Shown here in pieces: positions 8,655-17,686 of a DNA stretch of 64,000 nt; the stretch's first letter is position 1, and each line of letters opens with the position of its first letter. The notes beneath the pieces were generated by a model that was not told the origin of the DNA, searched no databases, and saw only the letters and a list, made by a program, of their open reading frames with translations. Source of the DNA: Dyadobacter linearis (lineage in GTDB: Bacteria > Bacteroidota > Bacteroidia > Cytophagales > Spirosomataceae); contig NZ_CAJRAU010000003.1 in the NCBI RefSeq assembly GCF_907165045.1, positions 248,001 to 312,000 of the forward strand. Direction: 5' to 3'. Both the position numbers and the translations under genes were made by a program.

Positions 8655-9707
8655 ATGGCAGATTCAACCATATCGTTACAGGTTCGACAAATTATCCCCG
8701 AGGTTAACGATGCGAAGACTTTTGTCTTTGAAAGAACCGACGGACAGCCGCTGGTGTACCAGGCCGGGCAGTTTTTGACCTTTCTGATCAACCTGCACGG
8801 TCACGAGGTGCGCCGCTCCTATTCCATGAGCTCCGCGCCCGGGGTGGATCAATATCCTGAAATTACCATAAAACGCGTCCCGAACGGAGAGATATCCAGG
8901 TTTTGGATTGATCTGGTTCAAGAAGGAGAGATTTTTACCGCACTGCAACCTTCCGGCCGGTTTGTGCTGGAAGACTCGCTTCCTGTTGAACGTGATATAG
9001 TTTTGATCGGAGCGGGAAGCGGCATTACGCCCCTTTTTTCTATTTTAAAACAGGCACTTACAAAAGACGAAAGATCGCACATCACGCTGATCTACGCCAG
9101 TCGGAATATCAGAGATACCCTCTTCTGGCATGAGATACTGAAATGGCAAGACAATTTCCCCACACGGTTCCATGTAATTCACGTGCACAGCCAGCCGACT
9201 GACGAATGGAATGGGATACGCGGCAGGATCAACAATACACGGTTGGAACAACTCGTCACAAAATCGCTGAAATTCGACAGAACGCACGCGCGATTTTTCA
9301 TTTGCGGGCCATTTGACCTAATGCGCTCGGCAGAGATCACGCTGCATTTCATGGGATTCAGGAAAGATCAGATACGCAAGGAAAACTTTGTGATCACCTC
9401 ACCTCCCCCGCCGCCACCCGATTCTCATCCGCACAATATCCTATTAAACTTTGGCGGGCAGCTGCACCGCCTGCACGTTCCAGCGCATTTCACTGTTCTC
9501 GACGCTGCGCTCAGCCAGGGTATTAAATTGCCTTACAGCTGCAAAGGAGGCCGCTGCTCGACTTGTGCGGGCATTTGCAAGAATGGCAAAGTGCACATGA
9601 GCGTAAACGAGGTACTTACTGACAAAGATCTTGCGGAAGGCTGGATATTGACCTGCTCGTCCTACGTGGACAGTGACGATGTAGTGATTGAGATCCCGTA
9701 TCAGTAA
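8655..9707 (+). CDS. FAD/NAD(P)-dependent reductase with C-terminal 2Fe-2S ferredoxin domain (PaaE-like)
   Basis: The ATG at 8655, just after the upstream stop codon, gives 350 residues; an in-frame ATG at 8601 lies inside the previous gene. The order of domains is FAD-binding barrel with RSYSMSS (54-60), NAD(P)-binding domain with GAGSGITP (119-126) and a CGPF segment near the end of that domain, a Pro-rich linker, and a plant-type 2Fe-2S domain with Cys296-x4-Cys301-x2-Cys304 and Cys334. This is the layout of PaaE and related electron-transfer subunits of oxygenases or desaturases. No oxygenase gene adjoins; the partner may be the unknown 370-residue protein or a distant enzyme. Confidence 0.9.
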   Translation: MADSTISLQVRQIIPEVNDAKTFVFERTDGQPLVYQAGQFLTFLINLHGHEVRRSYSMSSAPGVDQYPEITIKRVPNGEISRFWIDLVQEGEIFTALQPSGRFVLEDSLPVERDIVLIGAGSGITPLFSILKQALTKDERSHITLIYASRNIRDTLFWHEILKWQDNFPTRFHVIHVHSQPTDEWNGIRGRINNTRLEQLVTKSLKFDRTHARFFICGPFDLMRSAEITLHFMGFRKDQIRKENFVITSPPPPPPDSHPHNILLNFGGQLHRLHVPAHFTVLDAALSQGIKLPYSCKGGRCSTCAGICKNGKVHMSVNEVLTDKDLAEGWILTCSSYVDSDDVVIEIPYQ

Positions 9708-9712
9708 AATCG

Positions 9713-9744
9713 AAAAAGCGCACACAGCAATGCGTACGCTTTTT
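9713..9744 (+). terminator. Rho-independent terminator after the reductase gene
   Basis: The stem aaaaagcg (9713-9720) pairs with cgcttttt (9737-9744), just after the stop codon. Confidence 0.8.
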
Positions 9745-10150
9745 CAGGATTTAGGATTAGTGGGTACTTTGAATTAAAAAAACTGGAAAAGGTTAAAGGT
9801 GGTTTTCGGACTGAAATTTCTACTGTGAAAGATTAAAAGACTAGAATAATCTTTCATTGCTTAAAGGTTTTACAAAATTAGTTGGAAAATTAAATTAACA
9901 AAGCAATTTTACACAAAAAGTGTTCGAACACGCATTAGAATTTGCTTAACGTTATCGTACACGATTTAATAAACAGAGCCAACATTCCTTTCACAAGAAC
10001 AGATGTAGCTATCAACCAATATAAAATTTATTATAAATAAGCTTCGAATAGTATTGTCGCGACTATCCTTTCCGTAAGTATTATTCTGGCAAGTGATGGT
10101 AATTATTACTTTTGCTTGCTTTTGCAAAAAGCAATGACCTCCAAAAGATT
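9745..10150. other. AT-rich intergenic region upstream of the LacI-type regulator
   Basis: About 400 bp without a credible gene. It contains the perfect 12-bp palindrome GTGTTCGAACAC at 9920-9931, a second imperfect one (ATCGT-AC-ACGAT, 9954-9965), and a TACTTTTG element near 10108-10115 that fits the Bacteroidota -7 box. No clear -33 box accompanies the latter. Confidence 0.5.
9920..9931. promoter_or_regulatory. Candidate LacI-family operator
   Basis: GTGTTCGAACAC is a perfect palindrome with a central CG step, the usual form of LacI-family operators. It lies about 220 bp before the LacI-type regulator gene, so autoregulation is possible. Assignment rests on form and position only. Confidence 0.35.
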
Positions 10151-11215
10151 GTGAAAAAGAAAATTGTAAGAATAAAAGACATAGCTGAAAAGGCACAAAC
10201 CTCCAAAGGAACAGTTGACCGGGTACTTCATAACCGTGGGCGCGTGGCAGACGATGTTAGGGAGCGTATTTTGGGTATTATTAAAGAGCTGAATTACGAG
10301 CCGAATTTTATAGCGCAGTCCCTCAAATCGCAGAAAACCTACAATCTGGCTGTCCTCGTCCCTGATCCCGAGCTGGATCCGTATTGGCAGGCTCCCAAGA
10401 TTGGACTTGAAAAGGCTGAGAAGGAGCTGCGGCAATATGGCGTGTCCATTACGCAATTCAATTTTGACCCGCACGACGACCAGTCGTTCATCGCCCGCGC
10501 GAAGGATGTGACAGCAGAAAAGCCCGACGGATTACTTATCGCGCCGGTTTTCTATAAAGAGGCACTTCCGTTTTTTAAGGAGTGGTTTGAAATGGAAATT
10601 CCTTATGTGCTGTTCAATACGCAGATCGAACACGTGAATCCACTGTGCTATATTGGCCAGGATTCGTACAGGAGCGGGTCGCTTGTTGCGAAGATCCTGA
10701 GTTTTGGACTGCAATCGTCGGGTACTATTCTGGTTGCGCACATCAATGAGGATATCTCGAACTCAGCGCATTTGATCACGAAAGAAGAAGGTTTTAAAGA
10801 CTATTTCAAGCACCATAGCGGCGAAAAGAACTTCAATATCGTCAGTCAGGAAATTCATTTCGCGGAAGGATCCAGCCCCGATGCTGGATTGGATGAAATC
10901 AGGAAGCAATATCCAGACCTTAATGCGATTTATGTTACTAATTCGAAAGCATTTGAAGTAGCTGCTTATCTCGAAAAGCGCAAGTTGAAGGATATTAAGC
11001 TGGTAGGATACGATCTGGTCGAGCGAAATTTGCATTTTCTCAACAAAGAGGTGATCCACTTCCTGATCAACCAAAACCCGCTGGGGCAGGGTTACTGGGG
11101 TATTCACCAGCTCGCCAATCATTTGGTATTCAAAAAAGAAGTGGCCGCGATCAAGTTTTTGCCTCTGGATATTATTACAAAGGAAAATCTGGACTACTAC
11201 CTCGATCCGCAATAG
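10151..11215 (+). CDS. LacI-family transcriptional regulator
   Basis: A GTG at 10151 is preferred (VKKKIVRIKDIAEKAQ, 354 residues), because LacI proteins begin a few residues before the RIKDIA helix and a putative -7 element lies just upstream; a TTG at 10112 would give 367. The N-terminal helix-turn-helix (IKDIAEKAQTSKGTVDRVLH) is followed by the hinge RILGIIKELNYEPN and a periplasmic-binding-protein-like sensor domain (about 60-340). It is thus a sugar- or nucleoside-type responsive repressor. The inducer cannot be told, since no sugar genes adjoin. The gene ends 11 bp from the convergent M1 peptidase gene. Confidence 0.9.
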   Translation: MKKKIVRIKDIAEKAQTSKGTVDRVLHNRGRVADDVRERILGIIKELNYEPNFIAQSLKSQKTYNLAVLVPDPELDPYWQAPKIGLEKAEKELRQYGVSITQFNFDPHDDQSFIARAKDVTAEKPDGLLIAPVFYKEALPFFKEWFEMEIPYVLFNTQIEHVNPLCYIGQDSYRSGSLVAKILSFGLQSSGTILVAHINEDISNSAHLITKEEGFKDYFKHHSGEKNFNIVSQEIHFAEGSSPDAGLDEIRKQYPDLNAIYVTNSKAFEVAAYLEKRKLKDIKLVGYDLVERNLHFLNKEVIHFLINQNPLGQGYWGIHQLANHLVFKKEVAAIKFLPLDIITKENLDYYLDPQ

Positions 11216-11226
11216 GAATTGGTTTG

Positions 11227-13824
11227 CTACAAATCGCCAAACTGGCTGTACATTTCTTTCAGCTTAGGTTCGGTTTCTTTTGCGCGAATGTCTTTTCTAA
11301 GTGCAGATACGCCTTGAATGTCGGTCAGAAGGCCAAGTGCCTGGAATGCGCCGAAACGAACGAAATAAGAAGAATTGTCGCGGGCTAAACCTTCTAAAAC
11401 AGGAATACTCTGCCGCTGGACATCCTGTTTGGATTTAATAAGGTACTTACCAAAAACCTGCAAGAAATTGTATTTGTCGGTCGGTTTCATCGCCTTCATT
11501 TTTTCCAGAAACCAGCTAAACCGCTCAGGCTGTGCCAGGCCGGCGTAATAGTTTGCAACAGAAGTTACGATCGCGTCGTTGGGTGAATTCTCAAATTCAG
11601 CTGCGATCTCGCTTGCATCATTTGGCTGCGACATCAGATATTTCTCGATCGCAACCGATACTACCTGGTAAGAACTGTCCGTCAAAGCCTCCTTAAAAAT
11701 CGAGTCACTATTATTGTCCCCGAAAGAAGCAAGCGTAATAATTGCCTCTGACCTTACCTGCGGGTGCGGATCTTTTCGCGCCAGACTCTGAATTTTCTTC
11801 TCAATATCCACAAAACCCGCTCCTGCATATTCCGAGAAGTTACTTACTGCCATTTGACGGAATTTCCAGAACGGATCGTCCATTGCCTTTTCAAGGATAT
11901 TCTTGACGGTAGTGTCCGTTAGAGCCCCTTCCAGCTGCGATAAAGCATCATATTTATGCAAGAACCGGTCGCTGTGCTGGTATTGATATTCCATCTCGAC
12001 CCTGTTCTTTTCATGCTCAACCACAGCCAGTAACTGCGCGTCGGAATCGAATACTACCAGATCAGGTTTTTTTGTAGCCGGAAATTCAAGTGTCTGATTC
12101 ACTTTATCGACCACGACATTGTATTGATTTTTCTTTCCGTTTACCCAGACATCCACTTTCACCGGCAACCGGTACACCGTGGTAGCCAATGTATCCTGCG
12201 CCTGTTTTATTTTTAAAACCACCTTACTTGCATTCGCAAGGTATTCCTGTTGTATTTTCAAAGAAGGATGGCCCGGCCGGTGAAACCACTGATCAAAAAA
12301 CCAGTTAAGGTCTTCGCCGGTAACCTGCTCGAATGCAGTTCTCAGATCGTCGATCTCAGCCGTGCCGAATGCATTTTTACGCAGATAATGTTTCAGGGAA
12401 GCAAAAAAAGCGTCGTCGCCTACATAAGATCTGAGCATGTGCAGGATCCTGCCGCCTTTTGCATACGAGTGGCTATCGAACATATTTTCCCGATCCTTGT
12501 AAAAATAGCGGATCATAGGAACCTGTTTTGTTTCCGATTCGAGCAAATACGATTTCATTTCCTGCAAATTACCCCAGTCGGCTTCGTATTTCCCGTCGTT
12601 ATATTCGCTCCACAGATATTCAGAATAGTTTGCAAAAGATTCATTCAAAGGTAGTTGACCCCATTCTTCACAGGTAACATAGTCACCAAACCAGTGATGC
12701 GCGAGCTCGTGTGCGATTATTGCATCCGAGTTTCCGTCCACCAGTGAGCGAGCATCATTCTGAACGCCCTCTTCGTGCACAGTAGCCGTAGTATTTTCCA
12801 TTGCGCCAGCCACAAAGTCCCGCACAGCCACCTGCGCGTACTTTTCCCAGGGATATTCTACACCGAAGATATTGGAGAAAAAACCCATCATTTCGGGCGT
12901 GCGGCCAAAGATCGCGTGTGCGTCAGCGCCGTATTTGGGCTCCACATAATAGCTCAGCTCCATTCCGTTCGGCATCATATCTTTGGCAATCACAAAATCA
13001 CCCACCGCCATCATCGTCAGGTATGGTGCGTGCGGCAGCGATTGTTTCCAATGATCCGTCCGCATTCCTTTTTTACCTTCTTTTTGCGAGATCAAAAGAC
13101 CATTTGACAGCGTTTTGAATGTACTGTCAACAGTAATGTAAATGTCCTGCGTGAACTTTTGGTTAGGTGAGTCGATCGTCGGAAACCAGCAGGAACTGCC
13201 CTCGGTCTCGCCCTGCGTCCATATCTGGCGCGGCTTGCCTTCATCGAGACCATCTGCATTGATGAAATATAATCCTTTGTCGGTCTGACTATCGTCTGGC
13301 TTGTTACGCGGCACATCGTTTGGTTTGGCGACATAGTCGATTTTTACAAAAAGGGTATCATTTCTTGTAAAATCCTTGTCCAGCTTGATGATCAGCTTCC
13401 GTTTGTCTTCGTAGGTAAAATTGAGCTTTTTGGTAATCTTCGCTGCGATTTCTTCGGAGTTGAGTGAACCGTAGTCACCTACTGTATCGAGCAGTGAAAC
13501 GCTTTTGATATCAAAACCTTTCGCGTCCAGTTCGAGGGTATTCTGGGGCTTGAAATGCGCCTTGAACATGACGATCGCAGAGGCGGGTACCTGCTGCTTC
13601 GCCCAGTCGAACTGCACATCCAGCCGCGTGTAGAGAATATCGGACTTTTTGGTACGCTCGGGGCGGTAAGGTCCTTTCTTGGTGACCGTGCCGGGATTTC
13701 GTCTGTAAAGGGTGTCGGATTGAAAAAAGCTGGCGGCAGATCCCGAGTTGAAGGGTAGTAAAAGTATTAATCCGAAAAAGGTGAAGACCAATCGGCGAAA
13801 AACATTGGTATTGTGACCGGCCAT
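11227..13824 (-). CDS. M1 family zinc aminopeptidase with C-terminal HEAT-like domain, exported
   Basis: The start at 13824 gives 865 residues with a signal peptide (MAGHNTNVFRRLVFTFF and onward); the ATG at 14013 would run back into the upstream permease gene. The exopeptidase motif GAMEN is at 340-344, and the zinc site HELAHH (His372, Glu373, His376) is followed by Glu395, giving HExxH-x18-E. The last 200 or so residues form helical repeats containing regularly spaced LARKDPHPQVRSEAI-type segments. It removes N-terminal residues from peptides, probably in the periplasm. It is the last gene of the rbfA/permease run, 80 bp after its neighbour. Confidence 0.95.
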   Translation of the reverse strand: MAGHNTNVFRRLVFTFFGLILLLPFNSGSAASFFQSDTLYRRNPGTVTKKGPYRPERTKKSDILYTRLDVQFDWAKQQVPASAIVMFKAHFKPQNTLELDAKGFDIKSVSLLDTVGDYGSLNSEEIAAKITKKLNFTYEDKRKLIIKLDKDFTRNDTLFVKIDYVAKPNDVPRNKPDDSQTDKGLYFINADGLDEGKPRQIWTQGETEGSSCWFPTIDSPNQKFTQDIYITVDSTFKTLSNGLLISQKEGKKGMRTDHWKQSLPHAPYLTMMAVGDFVIAKDMMPNGMELSYYVEPKYGADAHAIFGRTPEMMGFFSNIFGVEYPWEKYAQVAVRDFVAGAMENTTATVHEEGVQNDARSLVDGNSDAIIAHELAHHWFGDYVTCEEWGQLPLNESFANYSEYLWSEYNDGKYEADWGNLQEMKSYLLESETKQVPMIRYFYKDRENMFDSHSYAKGGRILHMLRSYVGDDAFFASLKHYLRKNAFGTAEIDDLRTAFEQVTGEDLNWFFDQWFHRPGHPSLKIQQEYLANASKVVLKIKQAQDTLATTVYRLPVKVDVWVNGKKNQYNVVVDKVNQTLEFPATKKPDLVVFDSDAQLLAVVEHEKNRVEMEYQYQHSDRFLHKYDALSQLEGALTDTTVKNILEKAMDDPFWKFRQMAVSNFSEYAGAGFVDIEKKIQSLARKDPHPQVRSEAIITLASFGDNNSDSIFKEALTDSSYQVVSVAIEKYLMSQPNDASEIAAEFENSPNDAIVTSVANYYAGLAQPERFSWFLEKMKAMKPTDKYNFLQVFGKYLIKSKQDVQRQSIPVLEGLARDNSSYFVRFGAFQALGLLTDIQGVSALRKDIRAKETEPKLKEMYSQFGDL

Positions 13825-13904
13825 ATCCGCTTTAAGGTTGTGTGCTAGTAAGTTAATCAAATTGTCAGGTTTAAATAAACGATGTCTGGCTGCCCCGCCT
13901 TTGG

Positions 13905-15131
13905 TTACACTTTCAGGATCAATCCCGCTTCTGCGGCGCGGCGGGCTGGAATGTAGGATACCACCATAGTTATCATAACGACGATAATGCCTGTGTAGAG
14001 TATATCTTCCCATATTAATTTGACGGGATATGCATCAACCAGCGAGGTTGTCATTCCCATTGAAACGAAACCATATTTTATCTGTAACCAGCAAATCAAA
14101 ACTCCACCCAAAAGACCCACGACAGCACCGGAAAGGGCTACAATTGCACCCTCCGCAAGAAATATCCGTCTTATCAGAGCGGGTTGCGCACCGAGCGAAT
14201 ACAACATGGAAACATCCTTTTTCTTTTCAATGGCCAGCATACTCAGTGAAAAGAAGATATTGATTGCAGCAACTAAAATAATCAGCGAAAGGGTTACCGC
14301 CACAAAAAGCTTTTCCATTTTGATCGCCCGCAACAAATCCGCATTCAAAGAGTCGCGATCTCTGACTACAAATTTACTGCCAAGCACTTCGGCTAATTTT
14401 TTACTCACATCCTGTTCCCGAAATCCCGGCGCGATATTGATTTCCAGCGCCGACCGGTCGCCGCGGTATTGCATGAGCGAATCCACCAGCGCAACCGGCG
14501 CGATCACGTAATCGTCGTAGCGGGTTTCAATAAAAAAAACGCCGCCCGGCCGCAATGCAAGGTGATTGAATGCATCAGACGAAGCGAGATTCAGCTGCTT
14601 GGTGTCTGTTCTGGGGTATAAAAATTCGAGCGGGACGGTAATATCTTCCAATGCAATTGAAAGTGCATTCCTGATACCTTCCGAAACGATCGCATAGGGC
14701 GTTCCGTTGGCTCCGGTCAATCGCAGCGAACCTTCGATGAGCGCAGTATCCAGTCGGCCAAGTGCTTCAAAACTCCTGTCTACACCCTTCAAACGCACAA
14801 TTGTCTGCTGATTTCCGTAGCGGGCCAATGCATTATCCTCGATGATCTGTGTCACACCCCGGATCCCATTTACCTTTTTTATGGTTGTGAGCATACCATC
14901 GGTCACATTGAATCGCTTACCTTCTGCCGGCGTTACTTTCACATCCGCATCGAAAGTCTTGAAGATCCGCCGGTTCAGCTCTTCCATTCCATTAAAAACC
15001 GACAATACAACCACCATCGACATCGTACCAACCGCTACTCCCGCCATCGCAATGCGGGCTATCAGACTAATAAAACTTCTTTTATTACGCGAGAAAAAGT
15101 ATCGAACAGCGATTCGGTACGAAAGATCCAT
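13905..15131 (-). CDS. LolC/LolE-like ABC transporter permease
   Basis: A 408-residue single-length FtsX-type permease. One N-terminal transmembrane helix (about 22-47) leads into a large periplasmic domain, followed by three C-terminal helices (about 275-395), with the EKKKDVSMLYSLGAQPALIRRIFLAEG coupling segment between them. This is the arrangement of lipoprotein-releasing LolC/LolE. In Bacteroidota this gene commonly follows rbfA, as here with 17 bp between. The ATPase partner (LolD type) is not in the window. It is distinct from the ten double-length permeases further right. Confidence 0.9.
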   Translation of the reverse strand: MDLSYRIAVRYFFSRNKRSFISLIARIAMAGVAVGTMSMVVVLSVFNGMEELNRRIFKTFDADVKVTPAEGKRFNVTDGMLTTIKKVNGIRGVTQIIEDNALARYGNQQTIVRLKGVDRSFEALGRLDTALIEGSLRLTGANGTPYAIVSEGIRNALSIALEDITVPLEFLYPRTDTKQLNLASSDAFNHLALRPGGVFFIETRYDDYVIAPVALVDSLMQYRGDRSALEINIAPGFREQDVSKKLAEVLGSKFVVRDRDSLNADLLRAIKMEKLFVAVTLSLIILVAAINIFFSLSMLAIEKKKDVSMLYSLGAQPALIRRIFLAEGAIVALSGAVVGLLGGVLICWLQIKYGFVSMGMTTSLVDAYPVKLIWEDILYTGIIVVMITMVVSYIPARRAAEAGLILKV

Positions 15132-15148
15132 GACGGGAAGATTAGAAA

Positions 15149-15529
15149 TTAATTTTCTTCATCCTCGTCCGGGGTCGGGGGAGGTATGACGATATCCGAG
15201 AATAGCAGCTCCATTTTGGCAGCATATTCAGCAGTATCGTCCATATAAAATTGCAGATGTGGAACAATGCGAAGCTGGTGACGAACGCGCTCAGCCAGTT
15301 TCTGACGGATAAAACGCGTATTCTCCTTGATCGTGTCCAGTAAAATGGTTTTGTTTTTTTCGGGCAGAAAGCTCAGGTAAGCCCTCGCAATACTCAGGTC
15401 GGGAGTGACGCGCACGGCGGTGATCGTCACGATCGACCCGCTGATCAGATGCTGCGCATCTTTCTGAAAAATTTCACCCAGGTCCTTTTGTATCTGCCTG
15501 CCTACTTTCTGTTGTCTTTTCGATTCCAT
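15149..15529 (-). CDS. rbfA: 30S ribosome-binding factor RbfA
   Basis: A 126-residue RbfA, a KH-like protein that helps 16S rRNA 5'-end maturation and cold adaptation. Family features are SKRQQKVGRQIQKDLGEIFQK at the start, VTITAVRVTPDLSIARAYLSF in the core, and RHQLRIVPHLQFYMDDTAEYA near the end, with an acidic tail. It is the first gene of a minus-strand run with the LolC-like permease and the M1 aminopeptidase. Confidence 0.96.
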   Translation of the reverse strand: MESKRQQKVGRQIQKDLGEIFQKDAQHLISGSIVTITAVRVTPDLSIARAYLSFLPEKNKTILLDTIKENTRFIRQKLAERVRHQLRIVPHLQFYMDDTAEYAAKMELLFSDIVIPPPTPDEDEEN

Positions 15530-15733
15530 GTGTTATTTCATTATCGGAGAAGGGTTCGCACGCTACTTATCGGCTTGTCTGCTTCTCAGTTTAGGATATG
15601 CAAACTTACATTCCCAAATCATCCTTCCACGTTTTCCAATAAATACAAATATCCGTACTTATTTTGTTTTTGTAGAATACAGCGTTGTAATTTCGTAAAA
15701 GTTATCCCGTAAGTTACATAATCCGCATACTTC

Positions 15734-17146
15734 TTGCTTAGTTTTTTCCGAGTCAACGCAAGGTATCAGACGATCAGCCTGGTCGTATTCTTCCTGCTGC
15801 TGCGCCTGCCGTTTTTCCTGGGAGGATCTCCCCTATTGATCCCCGAACTGAGCTGGATGCTGGTGGGCGAGCAAATGGGTCGCGGCTTTATGCTGTATAG
15901 GGACGTGTGGGACAACGTAAGCCCGTTTTCGGGACTTACCTACTGGCTGATCGACAGCCTTTTCGGCCGCACGCAATGGGTTTATCAGATCGCTGCTATC
16001 ACTGTTTCCCTGGTCCAGATCCTTTATTTCAACTACGTAATACATTCACGGGAAGTTTTTCCGGAACGCACTTTCCTGCCTGGTGCGCTGTATGCGCTTT
16101 TTCTCAATATCTCCTTCGATATGGGAACGCTTTCGCCGATGCTGATGGCGAATACCTTTTTGCTATTTGCTTTTGGTTCAATCGTTAAAATCCTCGTGAG
16201 GCGCGAGGTTACTACGCAGGTTTTTGAAATGGGCTTGTATGTAGGTATTGCCACACTATTCTATCTACCTGCTTCCCTTTTTGTTGTCTGGGCGTTTCTG
16301 GCTTTGCTTTTTTACACCGGCTCTACATTCCGCCACCATTTACTGGGGCTTTTCGGTTCGATATTTCCTTTGATGATGGTCGTGCTTTTTTTCTATTTAA
16401 ATAATGGAATGGAAAGTCTCAACAGAAACCTGCTCACTTCTGTATTTCAGGTAAAACAATATAACCTCAACGATTTCTCGTCGCTCCTGGCCTCGCTGCT
16501 TTTGCCGCTTGGGTTTGGGATCATGGGTTTTATGAGGATATTCACTACCCTGCGGTTTGTCAACTATCAGACTCGCATTCAGCAGGTTATGGCGCTGTGG
16601 TTTATAGTAGCAGTTTTTACAATACCCTTAATGCAGTTTTTGGCGCCAATGCAGTTTGTGATCTTCATACCGCCTGCCGCATTTTTTGCCACGCATTATT
16701 TTCAAAGTTTTAAGAAAAACAGCTGGGCCGATGAGCTGCAATTTACGCTGATGGGCGCAGTGATCATAATGATCCAATACCAGGGATTGAGGGGTATTAT
16801 CCCTGGTCTTTCAATGGGTAAGCTGGAAAATTTGAGGACAAAACAGGCTAACCTTCCCGAGCAGATCAACGGGAAAAGGATACTGGTACTGGGCAGTCAC
16901 AGCGGGGAATACATGAATAATTTCACCGCTACACCGTACCTCAACTGGGAGCTCGCCAGTTACGATTTAAGAAATCTCGACAATTTCGACAGCGTGATCC
17001 ACGTGTACGACAACTTCAAGAAAGACCCGCCGGATTATGTGATCGACAAGGTCAATATGATGCCGAAATTGTTGAGCAGGGTGCCGGCTCTGAAAGAACA
17101 ATACGAGCTCAGCCCCTGGAAAGGTATTTATCAGCGGATCAACTAG
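15734..17146 (+). CDS. Multi-pass inner-membrane protein of unknown function
   Basis: It has 470 residues starting at a TTG (15734); no in-frame ATG precedes the conserved N-terminus. There are about ten hydrophobic helices across residues 15-370, then a soluble C-terminal tail with GKRILVLGSHSGEYM (about 380-394). The shape, with an early acidic loop PELSWMLVGEQMG and a periplasmic WDNVSPFSG, resembles Bacteroidota DUF6427-like or glycosyltransferase-39-like membrane proteins, but I cannot place it firmly. Its 3' end overlaps the convergent rpiB by 4 bp. Confidence 0.75.
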   Translation: MLSFFRVNARYQTISLVVFFLLLRLPFFLGGSPLLIPELSWMLVGEQMGRGFMLYRDVWDNVSPFSGLTYWLIDSLFGRTQWVYQIAAITVSLVQILYFNYVIHSREVFPERTFLPGALYALFLNISFDMGTLSPMLMANTFLLFAFGSIVKILVRREVTTQVFEMGLYVGIATLFYLPASLFVVWAFLALLFYTGSTFRHHLLGLFGSIFPLMMVVLFFYLNNGMESLNRNLLTSVFQVKQYNLNDFSSLLASLLLPLGFGIMGFMRIFTTLRFVNYQTRIQQVMALWFIVAVFTIPLMQFLAPMQFVIFIPPAAFFATHYFQSFKKNSWADELQFTLMGAVIIMIQYQGLRGIIPGLSMGKLENLRTKQANLPEQINGKRILVLGSHSGEYMNNFTATPYLNWELASYDLRNLDNFDSVIHVYDNFKKDPPDYVIDKVNMMPKLLSRVPALKEQYELSPWKGIYQRIN

Positions 17147-17574
17147 CAGGATATTTTATCAACCCGCGTCTGGTGGCGGCCGCCTTCAAATTCAGTCGCC
17201 AAAAATGCTTCCAGACTCGCCAATGCAGTTTCCAGCTCAATGAAACGTACAGGAAAACAGATCACATTCGAATCGTTATGCTGGCGCGCAAGTGCAGCGA
17301 GCGGCAAATCCCAAACCAGTGCGGCCCGGATTCCCTGATGCTTATTGGCGGTAATGCAAACGCCCTGACCGCTTCCGCACAGCAATACCCCTTTTTCATA
17401 CTCCCCACTCTCGACAGCACTCGCAACCGGATGCGCGAAATCGGCGTAATCGGCAGAATCTGCACTGTAAGTCCCGAAATCCTTGGTTTCGAAACCGTTA
17501 GCATTCAGCCACTCAACAATAGGTTCTTTATATGGAAATCCGGCGTGATCTGAGCCGATAGCAATTTTTCTCAT
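17143..17574 (-). CDS. rpiB: Ribose 5-phosphate isomerase B
   Basis: A 143-residue RpiB/LacAB-family enzyme of the pentose-phosphate pathway, interconverting ribose 5-phosphate and ribulose 5-phosphate in the cytoplasm. Key features are IGSDHAGFPYKE (6-17), the active-site Cys66 in LLCGSGQGVC, and the substrate-binding ANKHQGIRAAL and RQHNDSNV segments. The length is normal. It stands alone; its 3' end overlaps the neighbouring membrane protein gene by 4 bp on the opposite strand. Confidence 0.95.
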   Translation of the reverse strand: MRKIAIGSDHAGFPYKEPIVEWLNANGFETKDFGTYSADSADYADFAHPVASAVESGEYEKGVLLCGSGQGVCITANKHQGIRAALVWDLPLAALARQHNDSNVICFPVRFIELETALASLEAFLATEFEGGRHQTRVDKISC

Positions 17575-17686
17575 TACTTTTCTGTTAATTAAGGCCCGTC
17601 TGGTTTAGGACGGAAAGTTAGTAGAAAACGTTCTCTGTTTTGGACGTTAGTATTACAAAAATACCACTATCTCATTTAACAATTAA

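Noticed and set aside
13824-14013. Longer M1 aminopeptidase frame from 14013
   Set aside because: It overlaps the LolC-like permease gene and lacks a signal peptide at its start.
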